The notes below the pieces were generated by a model. The model was not told where the DNA came from and made no database searches. It saw only the letters and a program-made list of their open reading frames with translations. Shown one piece after another: positions 10,930-22,381 of a stretch of DNA of 64,000 nucleotides. The position numbers were made by a program, and so were the translations under genes. Source of the DNA: Trileptium ribeirensis (taxonomy: Eukaryota > Nematoda > Enoplea > Enoplida > Thoracostomopsidae). Positions within the stretch are counted from its first letter, which is position 1. Each line of letters opens with the position of its first letter. Where the stretch lies: contig JASANE010027756.1 of assembly GCA_030248225.1 (NCBI GenBank), positions 1 to 64,000 on the forward strand, given 5' to 3'.

Positions 10930-13260
10930 TAGTAGATTAGTGTTGTGGAAATTAGGTAAACAATCAGGAGATATGTCAGAGTACAGAAGAGCTGCAAAGA
11001 ATTACAGCCAAGCCGTTAGGAAACCAAGAGTAAGGGAAGAAAAAAATATCTTAAATTCTGAAAACCCAAATGCTGTGTACAGTTACGTAAAAACGCGCAG
11101 CTTAACAGCGACTGGTTTAAGTGCACTAAAATTGCCAAGTGGAGAAATTGCTACGGACGATCCATCTAGATCGGAAATCTTAGCTAACGCCTTTCAAGAC
11201 ATCTATTCAAACTCCGAAAATACTTTTTCAACGTTTACAAATAACATTCCTCTTCAGTTAACGTGGGTGTCGCTTACGCCTTACAAGTTAAATTGTGTGT
11301 AACAGAGTTAAGGCCTAAACATAGCCATGCACCAGATACCTTCATGCAGTTCTGTTTGCGCAAAGTGAAAGACGCAATTAGTATTCTACTCGCGCACATT
11401 TTCGAGCAGTCCTTTGTCACTGGTTGCGTACCGAATATTTGGCGATGCGCCGATGTGATCTAAATATATAAAAAGGAGACCCCACGGACCCATTAAATTA
11501 CCATGCGGTGTCGTTGGTCTCAAACTGCTGCAAAATCATGGATTGGATCATTAATAAGTGCTTGCTTGGTAAATCACGTCAAAACATCGAATATTTTATC
11601 TCAACATCTACGTGGATTTATCGCCAAACCGTCCACTAGCACTCAATTAATCAAGAGTGTCTGGGTCTGGGCAAACGATATAGACAAAAATCTATCAGTA
11701 GACGTAGCTTATATAGATTTTGCGAAGGCGTTCAACAGCATTTCCCACACGAAACTCGTGTATAAGCTCTCATATCTTGGAATATGTCGTAAACGTTTAG
11801 CTTGGTAAACAGCGTTTTATCGAACAGAAAGTTTCGGATTAAAATGAACAACAGCTATTCCAACTGCAAATCCGTCCTCTCTGGAGTTCCTCAAGGCAGT
11901 GTTCTTGGACCAACATTATTCACGTTATATATTTATAATTTAATTGATTATGTTAAAATATGTTCTAACGTTAGCATAAAGTTGTTTGCCGATGACGTCA
12001 AATTATACTTAATGATCCCAGAAGAAAATAGCCAAATTGCTAAAACTAATATGCAAAATGCACTAAACCGAATTTCGGAGTGGTATGAAAAATGGCAACT
12101 TACGATGTCGGATTCAAAATGTCAAATTTTGCACATAGGGTGTAAAAACCCACATTTCTCATATACCCTATCAGGAAACACCGTACCACATAACGAAATC
12201 TGTCGCGATCTCGGAATATCCATCAGTAAAGACTTAAAATTCAAGCATCATTGCAGAGATATAGTGAGCAAAGCATAACAAATATACAGCGTTTTATCGA
12301 ACAGAAAGTTTCGGATTAAAATGAACAACAGCTATTCCAACTGCAAATCCGTCCTCTCTGGAGTTCCTCAAGGCAGTGTTCTTGGACCAACATTATTCAC
12401 GTTATATATTTATAATTTAATTGATTATGTTAAAATATGTTCTAACGTTAGCATAAAGTTGTTTGCCGATGACGTTAAATTATACTTAACGATCCCAGAA
12501 GAAAATAGCCAAATTGCTAAAACTAATATGCAAAATGCACTAAACCGAATTTCGGAGTGGTCTGAAAAATGGCAACTTACGATGTCGGATTCAAAATGTC
12601 AAATTTTGCACATAGGGTGTAAAAACCCACATTTCTCATATACCCTATCAGGAAACACCGTACCACATAACGAAATCTGTCGCGATCTCGGAGTATCCAT
12701 CAGTAAAGACTTAAAATTCAAGCATCATTGCAGAGATATAGTGAGCAAAGCATAACAAATATCTAATATACTTTTGCGCTGTTCCTTAACTTCTGATATT
12801 GAAGTACTTCGTCGTGCATATGTTACATATGTTCGGCCAATACTGCAATACCCGTCTACCGTTTGGCCACCTGTGTATTCAGGGGATATGAATATCATAG
12901 AGCGCGTCCAATGCTACTAAACAACTCGTCAATATGATCGTAGCGCGTTGACTGTGGCGCAGTACTATGAAAGACTAATATTTCTTGATCTAAGCTAACC
13001 TGAGCTAAGAAGACTACATTTCGACCTTATTGCAATTTTCAAATTTATCAACAGTGAATACCATTCAATTTTAACACTATCCCCTATTACCGAATCGCGA
13101 ACCCGCGGCCACAATTGCAGAATATATAAACCTGCGTTCAGAACCAACGTACTACACTATGTATTTCCAACGCGGGTAATAAAATATTGGAATGCCTTAC
13201 CATCAACAATAGACGGAATACCTTTAGTTACGGTTTTAAGTTCAAGTGTTTAAAACCCTA
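10930..13260 (+). pseudogene. LINE ORF2 reverse transcriptase (broken, palm duplicated)
   Basis: The fingers and palm run through several frames: TELRPKHSHAPDTFMQFCL (11,300), HIFEQSFVTGCVPNIWRCA (11,400), YIDFAKAFNSISHTKL (11,716), SGVPQGSVLGPTLF (11,882), then the catalytic LFADDVKLYL (11,977), with the FADD aspartates intact. A second complete copy of the palm segment follows directly (12,321-12,755). Both copies end at the same TAA, where related elements have a Tyr codon. C-terminal 'YVTYVRPILQYPSTVWPP'-type sequence continues from about 12,800. It is not functional. Confidence 0.85.
11810..12763 (+). repeat. 477-bp tandem duplication inside the LINE
   Basis: Bases 11,810-12,286 and 12,287-12,763 are head-to-tail copies that I read as differing at only about four sites (for example AATGATCCC against AACGATCCC and TGGTATGAA against TGGTCTGAA). 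The unit is 159 codons long, so the frame is kept across the junction. Both copies carry the same in-frame TAA. It is either a young duplication or an assembly error. Confidence 0.9.
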
Positions 13261-13390
13261 CTAGATAAAGTAGATTTTGCAAATAATCTAAAATAAGAAA
13301 GAAAATTATAGTTGATAAATGGTGGTACTGTCCATATCAGGTTATTTATGTTTGTCCTGATAAAGATTCTTTCCCATTTTCCCTCCCTTA

Positions 13391-14120
13391 CAGGAATTTG
13401 GTCAGTTTTTAAGATACAGAGCTGATTTTGGTATCAATCGATTTAGTTCGATGACGCAATTCAGAAAATACTCATTTTACACCCCTGAATTTTTTTCGAT
13501 TTTTGAGGTCCCAATGGTCCCCCCTTGAGAATCCAAAATTTTTTCTCTTCGGAATATGGTCATATTGGGCACCATTGGACTCGGATTGATGAGAGAAATC
13601 TGCTGGATCTACGCCACAGTTAGAAAGTTATGAGAGCCCAAGTAACCCTGAGGGGCGGTACGTTATAACGTTAGTAAAAGGAACAGCTTAGAGCGGGGGT
13701 TCGGGGGGCGGCAGCCCCCCGACTTAGGCTTAACCTTAGTGTATGTCTCATATAAGGACCTTAGCTTAGGCTAAGACTAAGGCTTAGGCTTAGTATTTCG
13801 ATAACGGCATGGCCTGCATTTTATTTTCACGCCTCAGGGTTATTTGGGCCGTCATAACTTTCTAAAGGGGATGTAGATTTCAATAAACTACACACAAGTA
13901 GGTTTCTCTCATCAATCCGAGTTGAATAGTTCCCCATGTGACCACATTCCGAAGAAAAAATGTTTTAGGTTCCCAAGGGAGGACAACAGGGGTTTCAAAA
14001 AAATCGAAAAAAAGTTTCAGGGACGTAGGTAAAATGAGTGTTTTGTGAACCGACTCACGAGCTGAATCGATTGATACCAAAATCAGCTCTGTATTTTCAA
14101 AATTGACCAAATTACGGCTG
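13391..14120. mobile_element. Foldback element, copy 2
   Basis: This is the best preserved member of the family. The left arm (about 13,391-13,660) and right arm (about 13,831-14,118) are reverse complements along about 280 bp. They share GAGCTGATTTTGGTATCAAT, ACTCGGATTGATGAGAGAAA and CCCAA-TAACCCTGAGG. The spacer has a GC hairpin (GGGGGGCGGCAGCCCCCC, about 13,703-13,722) and a run of CTTAGGCTTA and TAGCTTAGGCTAAGACTAA words. TGTCCTGA/TCAGGACA words just outside (about 13,352 and 14,190) may be the true ends. It is non-coding, although the right arm holds a long open frame (13,880-14,269 minus). Confidence 0.8.
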
Positions 14121-14679
14121 GGGGGATAATGGACAAGAAGCCGAGAGCCGCGAGCTGATAATACGTGAGCATAGCAATTATTGTTCGTCAGGACAATGTT
14201 TAGGTAAGAATTTTTGGCACGGGCATTGACGGCGAATCCACCAAAACGCGGAGGACATTGCCTGGGCAATGAACTTCAACTTGTAAACTACTGGGGAAGC
14301 AGGGCTCATCGCCTCCGTTTGATGCGTTTCTGGTTTTAGCCTTTTTAAAGTAATGCGTATTGTGCACAATCCTGAACAACCTTTATTATATACTAGACAA
14401 TATGCTATTTAGGAGCCTTTCCTCAGTGCCTTAACGAACAGAGCAATGCGATCGAATAACAACGCACGTGAAAACGCACGCCGTATGACAAAAGTCGGTT
14501 GGTAAATCCTTTCTGAATATGCACTGTTACAAATGTGTCAATTTATTCCTAAAAGAGGTAATCAAGCAGAATCTTAATTTTGATTAATAAATCGATTATA
14601 TGCAAAACAAAATAAAAGATTCGGAAAAGTTTCAAAATGTAACTGATCTTTACCGATGTAACGACAAACCCTAAATGTC
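14121..14679. other. Nothing recognised beyond the foldback edge
   Basis: The first 80 bp may still belong to the foldback element; AGCATAATTATTCG-like sequence also follows copy 3 near 31,435. The rest is AT-rich with no recognised feature. Confidence 0.35.
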
Positions 14680-14800
14680 ATTTATCAGTGAGTCCGCAAA
14701 TGCATCAATCTAACTATATTTGAAAGGTTTTTCGCCGTTATGTGTGTAAGCCATTTCTTTTCCAGCGAGACATTCAAATTTACCCTTATAAAATTGATAC
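14680..14800 (-). pseudogene. Possible C2H2 zinc-finger remnant
   Basis: One minus-strand frame reads THNGEKPFKYS, then a stop, then IDAFADSL. The first part resembles the linker between C2H2 fingers (TGEKPFKC) and the rest the start of a finger (FADSL). The expected Cys is Tyr, and I cannot find a full finger on either side. It could be a fragment of a processed zinc-finger gene or chance. Confidence 0.3.
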
Positions 14801-15889
14801 CTACTCCATTACACCCATGCAGTTCTTCATAGCTATCAATTGCTAAGAGAGAGTTACGTTGTCCGTTGTAAGCAATGCGATAGTCGCCCAAGTGTAACTT
14901 TGTCATTTGCAAATGTATTACAATGTTGCAATATAATTGCCCACTGTCCTAATTGTAATAATAAAATAATAAAGAATTTGAAATTAATTTATTGCTACGT
15001 TCTCGTTTTTAATATCGTTGATGGGCAGAGTGGTTATCAGTGAATAGTAGTGGGTGGGGTTGGTGCCGATAACAGTTGGCATCGTCTGCAACTTATGAGT
15101 AGCTGTCCTAACCGATCACTGATGATGTTTCAAAAATTTAAACAATTATACACAACGAACATTGTTTTTGGAAGAAAGCATGAACTTACGGATGATTATG
15201 TTATGTATTAAAATTGAGGAGCAAGGAAGGAATTCAGATTTATACATTCATAATTACTGTTGGGCCTTCAGTGCATTAAATTAGCAAAAATATCACATTT
15301 AAACCATTTAAATGTCAGGTATCATGACAAAGCATGAGAGCCTCGTACTGTTGCAACTTTTGTTGTCTTTTTTCTCGACTAATTTTGCATAAATGTGCAT
15401 CAAGTCCTATTTTCGCGATAGTCAAGTATTTTGTGAAGGAGGAGGATCTCCATTCAATATATACGTGTACATGTAGATATCAGAATTGATAAAATTCAAC
15501 ACAAATCAATTTGATAAAGGCTTTAACACAATATTATCAATTTTTTTCATTAAACTGGTATACCGGCTGTCAGAATGCCACTGCCTAATTTTCGGGCTCG
15601 CTGTCGTTATGATGATCTTAATACATGTTGCGATAGTTACATCAGTTACGCGACTGTGGCATTACCAGTATGTGTTTGTGTTTGATTAGTGACATTTGAT
15701 CTGTTATGGTGGTGATATTTCTATATTTGAATTGATTTCATTTTTACTTCAGAAATAAGCAAAATAGCTCAGATATTTTTAGCTGCTGTCCTATGTTTTG
15801 CTGCAACGTTTAAGTAAGTGTTTTTTGTATAAAATCTGACCGTCTTTATTGATTTTAGTGCACATAACTTTATAGATAGCCCTGCCAAA
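14801..15889. other. AT-rich stretch, nothing recognised
   Basis: Short frames (14,840-15,043; 15,486-15,689) have no recognisable motif. No repeat stands out. Confidence 0.35.
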
Positions 15890-15990
15890 CCGAAGGAGAT
15901 AAAATTTAGGATCAATTAAAGTTTTCCCCCTATAACAGAGGGTGGGAAAACTTGAAAAGAGCACTATAGGGGATTAACCCGTTTAGACCC
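15890..15990. mobile_element. Short copy of the Merlin-associated palindrome
   Basis: The sequence GATCAATTAAAGTTTTCCCC, CTATAACAGAGG, then GGGAAAACTTGAAAAGAGCA, then CTATAGGGG matches the palindromic block in the larger repeats at 18.35, 30.37 and 44.17 kb. Nothing else of those repeats is present. Confidence 0.65.
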
Positions 15991-16407
15991 AATGATCCAT
16001 TTTTGGACTATCCATTTTCAATCTGATATCTTTATTTTACCGTGTATGTCAATGCCATGTATGTAATATGTATTGGAAATACTGGTTGTACTTGATGTTC
16101 TCATACCATTTTCAGATCATTATATTTGTATTTACACTACTGATCTAGCTAATAAATCGGTGTACTAAATTTGGTTACCTGGAGTTACTGGATTTGGACG
16201 ATAGTGGGGCAGCGTAAGTTTTCGCATTTAGTGTTTTACAACATAGTATAAATCTGTATTGTCCAAATAATTGTTGTATGTACTAAAGTTTACATTTCTT
16301 ACATGGGCCCGGTATTCTGAATATTCTTTTTACAATCTGTCCAATATTGGACATTTGCGCGTTTGTAGTGTATTTTAGATTACTCAACATTTCTGCATCA
16401 ATACATA

Positions 16408-17457
16408 CGGGGTGTCTACGACCTGAAAAAAACCTTATTTTTAGTAAAAAACCTGAAAAAAAACTGATTTTTTGAGGTCTGTAGTTATAAAATCGCCAAA
16501 AACCTGAAAAATGGCAAGAAAAAACCTTATTTTTTCAATTTTTTTAACTTTGAAATAATTTTAAGGAGTTATCAGGTTGCAAATGCCCCGTATAAATTTT
16601 TCTATTCCCTTCCTTCTCAATACATTTCTTCGCGTCTACAATTTCGAATTAATTAAACGCAAAATTTAATTGCTAATGACTCCGACTTTCACAATTCCAG
16701 ATGTTGAGATTATGTTTCATTTCAGGTTGGCAGGTGGATTGCGTCACTGGTCTCCAACAGAGATTCTGCTTCCCTTCCCATCCCGATAATGATTAATTTA
16801 TTATATATCTCAAACATGATTCGGTCGTACTTTCTCCTTGAAATATAATTATTTTCTTGCGAGTGTGTCGAATTCATTCGAATTCGAACCCAATTTTTGA
16901 TAATTTTGAGTGAGACTAACGAATAGTTCTGCAAAAAGTTACTCTTTTTTGCGTGGATTTGGAAACAATGCACCTAACGGCGAGTAAAAATGAATTTGTT
17001 TTGTTAGAAGCATATTATCACAACGTTATAATATGCTGCTAAGTACGAATCATGTTTCAGATATTCTAAACATACCATAATTACTTATGACAATACATAC
17101 CTATATCATGCATCATGCCATCTTCAACTTTTTTGGATACATGGCTCAATAGCAGTTTATTCCCCGAATTTCGCTGGTTGCAAAAAGTTCCTTCTGATCT
17201 CAAAATTGCGCGCTCTACAGCATGTAGCAAATCATTTTCACTTGGCAATATGGGCATACAGGCCCTTCGTCGGCACAGCAAGGGCGCTGCTCATAACGCA
17301 GCTATAGCACTCACCACGGGAACTCAAAGCATACCTCATAAATAGGTTGAAAACGTGTGCTGAGGGTATTAAAATTCTTTGTGAAAAAACCTGAAAAATT
17401 AGCCCCAAAAACCTGAAAAACCTGAAAAATGGAGCGAACCAGCCCGTAGACACCCTG
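16408..17457 (+). mobile_element. hAT-type DNA transposon, internally deleted
   Basis: The left end (CGGGGTGTCTACGACCTG, a mutated CAGGGTGTCTAC) and right end (CCCGTAGACACCCTG) are terminal inverted repeats of the kind common in animal hAT elements. Both ends carry AACCTGAAAAA subterminal repeats. The flanks AATACATA and TATATATA match at 6 of 8 positions, which fits the 8-bp hAT target duplication. About 1,050 bp remain, holding only the N-terminal zinc finger of the transposase, so the element is non-autonomous. Confidence 0.75.
17115..17345 (+). pseudogene. hAT transposase N-terminal BED-like zinc finger
   Basis: The frame reads FLDTWLNSSLFPEFRWLQKV, then ARSTACSKSFSLGNMGIQAL, then RRHSKGAAHNAA. 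This is the order of the BED-like finger at the start of many animal hAT transposases: a W.W-type start, C-x2-C, the FS...MG..AL helix, then H and KG..H. The first Cys of C-x2-C is Ser (TCT), a single-base change. The ribonuclease-H-like catalytic core and the dimerisation domain are absent; only about 110 bp lie between the frame end and the right terminus. An intact finger would bind the transposon ends, but this one probably cannot hold zinc. Confidence 0.65.
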
Positions 17458-17524
17458 TATATATAAATAGCCTTTTCCTGTAACATTTATTCGACATTTA
17501 CGTATATACACTAAAAACTAAATA

Positions 17525-18850
17525 TTCCTGCACTAGGCATGGACACCTGCGTAAATATGTGCCGCACTTTATTTCCTACTTTATGCACTAACATATTGTA
17601 TCTATACCTGCCTTTGCCAGGATGTTGCGTACCACCGCATGTGTGGTGTAAGGCACCTATACAACTTATAGAACTACAGAATTACCTGTGTCGTAAGGCA
17701 GGCTTGTCCTTTGAATATACATATATTGTTAGATGTCTCTAGATCAATATCGTTTATTTTGTAATATACATCTGTCAAGCCCCATCAGCCTCAACCTAGG
17801 GTCAAGCATTAAGACCATGCAGGATGTATACTCTGACAATATACAGACTTGGACTCTTAATGATTAATTATTATTGGTTGAAATTTTCTTTTTGTACTTA
17901 ATATGTTTATATAAATCTTGATTTTGCTGTTTATGTATATTAGCGATTAACAAATAAAAGTTTCTTTTGTTTGTTTGAACCTGATGCGATGTAACACTGT
18001 TTTGCCTCACCGAACAGGTTTTTAATATGCAAATTGTTGCTCGTTCTATAGCTTCCGTAAATTTGCAAAAAATTGAAACTTGAAACTTCATATTCTCTTC
18101 GGTGTTTTTGGGCTTGCCTTACTTGTAGTAAGTGTTAATTGTGATGCAGCAAGTTGCGTGAAAAGTTTCAAATTTGTAACCAAAAATTAGATTAATTTGT
18201 TTATTAACTAACATCAACAATGTCTTGTTAAATGTTTGTTTGTATTCTGGCGAAGAAATTTTAACAGCAACAACAAAAACAATTCGCTTACTGAGTAAGA
18301 GGTGTTGAATATGAAACCAGAACAGCCCGTAGCAGATATAGTAGGGGATCAATTCAAGTTTTTCCCTATAACAGAGGGGGAAACTTGAATTGGAGAATTT
18401 GTTAAATTTAAGCGTCCCAGTCTTAATTTTAGGTCTGCAATGGCCCACGGGGGATTATCTCCAGACTACTCCGTCGCCATAGGAGCCGCTCTTGATTAGC
18501 CCTGGAGAGGGCTGTTGGGATAAATTAGGCTGGCAAGAGCTGCTGAGATATGAAACAGCTAAACCAAAGGGAACTGTTACGCGATATGAGCGCGCAGCGA
18601 TTGGAACGCATTTTGCTAGTAGCGGTCGCGCCAGCAGAACTCCTTGATATAACCAGGCAGCATATCGCGACGCACGCCACGCATGTACCCCACAGCCAGT
18701 GTGCTGCTTAATATCGACGATGTCAAACACTCATACTTCAGACTGAGCACGCCATCTATTAAGACCCACAAATTTTCAAATAGTAGCCAGAACATTACCG
18801 AGCGCACCAAATTTCCAAAGACCTGTTTATGGGTCCCATGTAGAATACAG
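17525..18850. mobile_element. Merlin/IS1016-like transposon remnant, copy B
   Basis: This 1.3-kb block is a direct repeat of 43,345-44,600 with high identity by eye. Shared parts are GGCATGGACACCTGCGTAAA-like sequence at the start, an AT-rich middle (17,870-18,300), the palindrome at 18,352-18,395 and the C-terminal end of a transposase on the minus strand. In this copy the inner part of the palindrome is deleted. The palindrome block recurs at 15.9 and 30.37 kb, and a weak relative of the CCTCAACCTAGGGT stretch is at 32,560. Confidence 0.75.
18580..18690 (-). pseudogene. Merlin/ISXO2-like transposase C-terminus, copy B
   Basis: On the minus strand: YMRGVRRDMLPGYIKEFCWR, then DRY, a TAG stop, and QNAFQSLRAHI in the same frame. 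This is the C-terminal signature of the IS1016/ISXO2-like DDE transposases of Merlin elements (MRG...LP.Y..EF.WR..., then AF..L..HIA). The catalytic core is missing and the frame has a stop, so it is dead. The parallel copy at 44.5 kb confirms the frame. Confidence 0.7.
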
Positions 18851-19339
18851 GGGATTTTTGGAAATTTTTAACTCACCTTCAGTTTTACAGTGAATAATGT
18901 ATTACACATTTTTTAAATTAGGAATTTTACACTGCTACAATGTCCAAATTTATAAATCTGTGTATAAATTTCCTAAATGTAAGTCTCCTTTTGCAAATGT
19001 TTAGTTCAGTTTCCCCGAATATCGGCAGAGTACATTTATCCGTTTTCTGTACTCCTGCTGCGCATATTTTATCCTAGTAATAAGTTGCATGAGTTAAGCT
19101 TATCGTAAGTACCTAATACATTTTTTCATAAGCAGACGTCTTGATTAGGCTGATAGACTGTCGACAACCTGAACTTTCGCCAGGAATTTATTGAATTTTG
19201 AGTGAGTAAATGAAACGAGCGAAGCGAAGAATTCTTAGTAGCCAGTAGTGTGAAATTTGCAGCGTCTGTTTGTGGGTTTTTTTTCGGGTGAAATGCATAA
19301 CTCAACTTCTGATAGTCAGATTTGGTCGTGCGATACCTC
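18851..19339. other. Nothing recognised
   Basis: AT-rich sequence with no supported feature before the satellite starts. Confidence 0.35.
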
Positions 19340-20042
19340 ATTCGAAAGCTTGAAATCTCTATTTGTGCCCTTTAGTTTGACGAAAAACCCGATTTCAACT
19401 CGTTGCACCTCAAAAGGGGTCCGACCGGTCCCATGTAGGGTCCCTAGGGATCACACCAAAACACGTTACGAGTCATATCTCGACAACCACCGTGCGATCT
19501 AGCCACATTTGTGCTCATTTTGTTCAGAAAATTTAGCTCTATAAGGTTATGTAGGTGTTGTTGTTGCCAAGGTCACCTACGCTACAGGCTCGAGTAAAAA
19601 TTAGTTTTTGAGATGGACCCTTGGGACCACCGAAAACACTAAATTGGTAATATCTCCTTAGCCGCTGGAGCGATTCGGCTAAGATTGGGATCATTTTGTT
19701 CAGAAAGCAAAGCTGTAAATAGCTATATACGCTATGTTGCTATTGACCTCACATGTCGAGTAGAGTTGGGTTAAGGTGGGTTGTAAATGGGCCCTTGGGG
19801 GTCCCTAAAACACCAAATTGGCCATATCTCCTCAACCACTGGAGCGATCCGGCTAAGATTGGGCTCATTTTGTTCAGAAACCGTAGCTTTCAATAGCTAT
19901 ATACGCTGCGTTGCTATTGACCTCACCTGTCGAGCAGGGTTGGGTTAAGGTGTGTTGTAAATGGGCCCTTGGGATCCCGAAAATACCAAATTTGTCATAT
20001 CTCATCAACCATTGGAGCGACTCGGCTAAGATTGGGCTCATT
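19340..20042 (+). repeat. ~173-bp satellite array, left part
   Basis: The landmark TCATTTTGTTCAGAAA starts at 19,515, 19,691 and 19,865 and its beginning recurs at 20,038, giving spacings of 176, 174 and 173 bp. Each unit holds TATCTCCTCAACCACTGGAG, CGATTCGGCTAAGATTGGG, TTGCTATTGACCTCA and AAATGGGCCCTTGGGA. The first unit (19,340-19,515) is the most diverged. A LINE interrupts the array at 20,043. Confidence 0.9.
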
Positions 20043-22381
20043 TAATATACTTGGCTGTTACCTGGCTGGGCTGTAATACGCCGTATTACTTGGCTGTTAA
20101 GAAATTAAAACAAAACAGGGAAAACGTATATTAGAATCAGGGAACAAAAGGTTACTATATAGCTATATATGTAAGAAAAACTGTTCTACTGCGAGGAACA
20201 TCGGTGCGCTCAGAGCATCAGATGGTGAAATCGTCTCAGACGACGCAAGAAAATCCGAAATTTTGGCAGAAAATTTTGCAAGTATATACACACGCTGCTG
20301 CAATGTAATCCCAGCGTTCAATTCGAATACAACAGGTATAAGTCTCTCTTGGATACCGTTCACACCATATGATGTACAACTGGCGTTAGCGTCATTAAGT
20401 GCAAAGACGAGCCATTCTCCGACAGTTTTACACATTTCTTTCTGCGTGAACTTAAAAACGCAGTCAGCATTCCACTTTCCCACATTTTCGAACAACCATT
20501 TATTACTGGCAGTCTGCCCGATACCTGCCGTTGTGCAGACGCTATCGGTATTTACAAAAAAGGGTACCCATGCGACCCACTGAACTACCGTCCTGTGTCA
20601 CTTGTATCCAGTTGTTGCAAAATAATGGAACGCATAATTAACAAACACCGGTTGAACTATGCTCGGACTGCAAATATCCTGTCCGGACAAGAGCACGGGT
20701 TTGTTGCTGGAAGATCTACAACCGCTCAGCTAATAGAACGGCCTTTCAGTGGATGTCGCTTACATCGATTTTGCTAAGGCGTTCGACACAGTTTATCACT
20801 CAAAATTGCTATACAAATTATCATGCCTTGGGTTTTGCTGACCCTGCTTGAGATGGATTAAAAGCTTTCTATCGGAAATAAAGTTCCGAGTCAAATTAAA
20901 GGATTCTTATTCTAGTTATAAACCGCTACTATCGGGTGTGCAAAAAGGAAGTATTCTCGGTCCCACGTTGTTTCTGTTATATATTAATGACTTAATAAAT
21001 TGTATAAAATCATGCCGTTCTGTTAAAGTTAAATTATTTGCCGATGGTGTGAAACTGTATGTAACATTACCAACAAAAAGCAACGAAACAGACAAATCTT
21101 TGCTGCAGACCGTGCTAAACCACGTTTCAGAATGGACTAACAAATTGCAGCTTAAATTCTTTACCCCAAAATGTCAAATACTGCATATTGGTAAAAAAAA
21201 TCCGTGCTTCACGTATACGTTGTCTGGAGCTTCACTGCCTGCCACTGAGTCCTTCCCGGATTTGGGCATTACGATCACTAAGGATTTAAAATTTACAACG
21301 CATTGCAGAAAATTAACAAGCAAGGCCTACCGCATTGCCAACATGCTGTTTCGTTGCGTTCCCTGTTGCAACATTGATACACTACCGTTCACTTACATAA
21401 CCTATGTCCGACCAATCCTAGAATATGCATCTTCTGTGTGGTCCCCAGTTGATGTTGGTGATATAGACGCAGTTGAGCGAGTTCAACGCTACTTTACAAG
21501 ACGTATATTCGCTCGCAAAAGACTATAAATATGCGCGTACAACGAGCGGTTACAGTTTTTGAAACTGGAGCCACTGGAATTAAGAAGGTTACACTTCGAT
21601 CTCGTCACTGTTTTCAAATTTTTGAACAATGAATACAAATCCACAGAGGTACTACTGCACTGTATTGATACAGCTAAGACGCGTGGGCACGTGCTGAACT
21701 ACGTAAGCCTAAATTCAAAACAAACGTTTTGAACCACATATGCCCTAATCGTATTATAAATCCTTGTAACAATTTATCCGCACAGATTGATAAGAAAAAT
21801 TTCATTACAGCTTTAAACTCGAAAACTTAAGGCACTGCTCACTCAAATTGACCTCAAACACTATTTGAAATACGATAGAAATATGTAGCAAATGCGAAGG
21901 CACTACCCCAACCCAGTACTCGAAAACTTTTAACTCGCTGCGCATTCAAGTTGACCTCAAACACTACTTGAAATACGATAGAAATATATAGCAAATGCAA
22001 ACAAAGGTACTACCCCAACCCAGTATCACAGGTATACGTCTCTTTTTATATTCTATTAAATAACTGACAACCCTACGTATGACAGCCAAACAAGCTGAAA
22101 AAGTCGCCTATTTTTGTAACATGACAAACTACTCTAGGGAGATGTAAGAGGCGATGTTTCCCTCCCCCTTCTGCTATATTTATTATTCATTTCTTTCTTT
22201 AAAATTTGTCTTATTAGAAAAATATATGGCAGCGCTCTGCGAACGCCAGTAAGCATGCCGTGCGGACAACGTTTAATGATTATTCATTCTTGAGTCGTAT
22301 GAACGCGTTTCAGAAGCAAAACTCTGCAGTAAATGTAAAGTCTCGTATGTACCATAGGAATTGAATAACATTTGTATTTGT
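20043..22381 (+). mobile_element. CR1-like LINE, 5'-truncated, inserted in the satellite
   Basis: The element starts part-way into ORF2, before the reverse transcriptase, and ends in an ATTTGT-type tail (CATTTGTATTTGTATTTTG, about 22,368-22,386). The satellite breaks at CTCATTT and resumes at ATTTTGTTCAG, so the insertion fell inside one unit with little or no target duplication beyond the A/T tract. Order: thumb-proximal ALRASDGEIVSDDARKSEI (20,206), palm, C-terminal segment ending near 21,830, then a 550-bp 3' UTR. The 3.45-4.2 kb fragment is the same subfamily. Confidence 0.85.
20160..21830 (+). pseudogene. LINE reverse transcriptase (broken)
   Basis: Frames join SWIPFTPYDVQLALASLSAK (20,347), NYRPVSLVSSCCKIMERI (20,583), YIDFAKAFDTVYHSKLLYK (20,763), then the 226-codon stretch 20,848-21,528 with SGVQKGSILGPTLF and LFADGVKLYV. 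The second catalytic Asp of FADD is Gly here, which inactivates the polymerase, and PQGS is changed to QKGS. Frameshifts at about 20,450 and 20,750 and a stop at 21,527 break the frame. The C-terminal RPILEYASSVWSPVDVG and VQRYFTRRIFAR blocks match the other CR1-like copies here. Confidence 0.85.

Larger units (their letters stand above)
9870..13330 (+). mobile_element. CR1-like LINE, 5'-truncated, dead
   Basis: It begins inside the end of ORF1 (KNCTRNDARRLVGGTYNSI, about 9,878-9,970), which resembles the ORF1 end of the LINE at 24.9-25.07 kb. ORF2 follows: an apurinic endonuclease then a reverse transcriptase and a C-terminal segment ending near 13,250. Non-LTR elements of this kind are copied by target-primed reverse transcription in the nucleus. 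The copy has several frameshifts and stops and an internal 477-bp tandem duplication, so it cannot move itself. I see no microsatellite tail that I can place with confidence. Confidence 0.85.
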
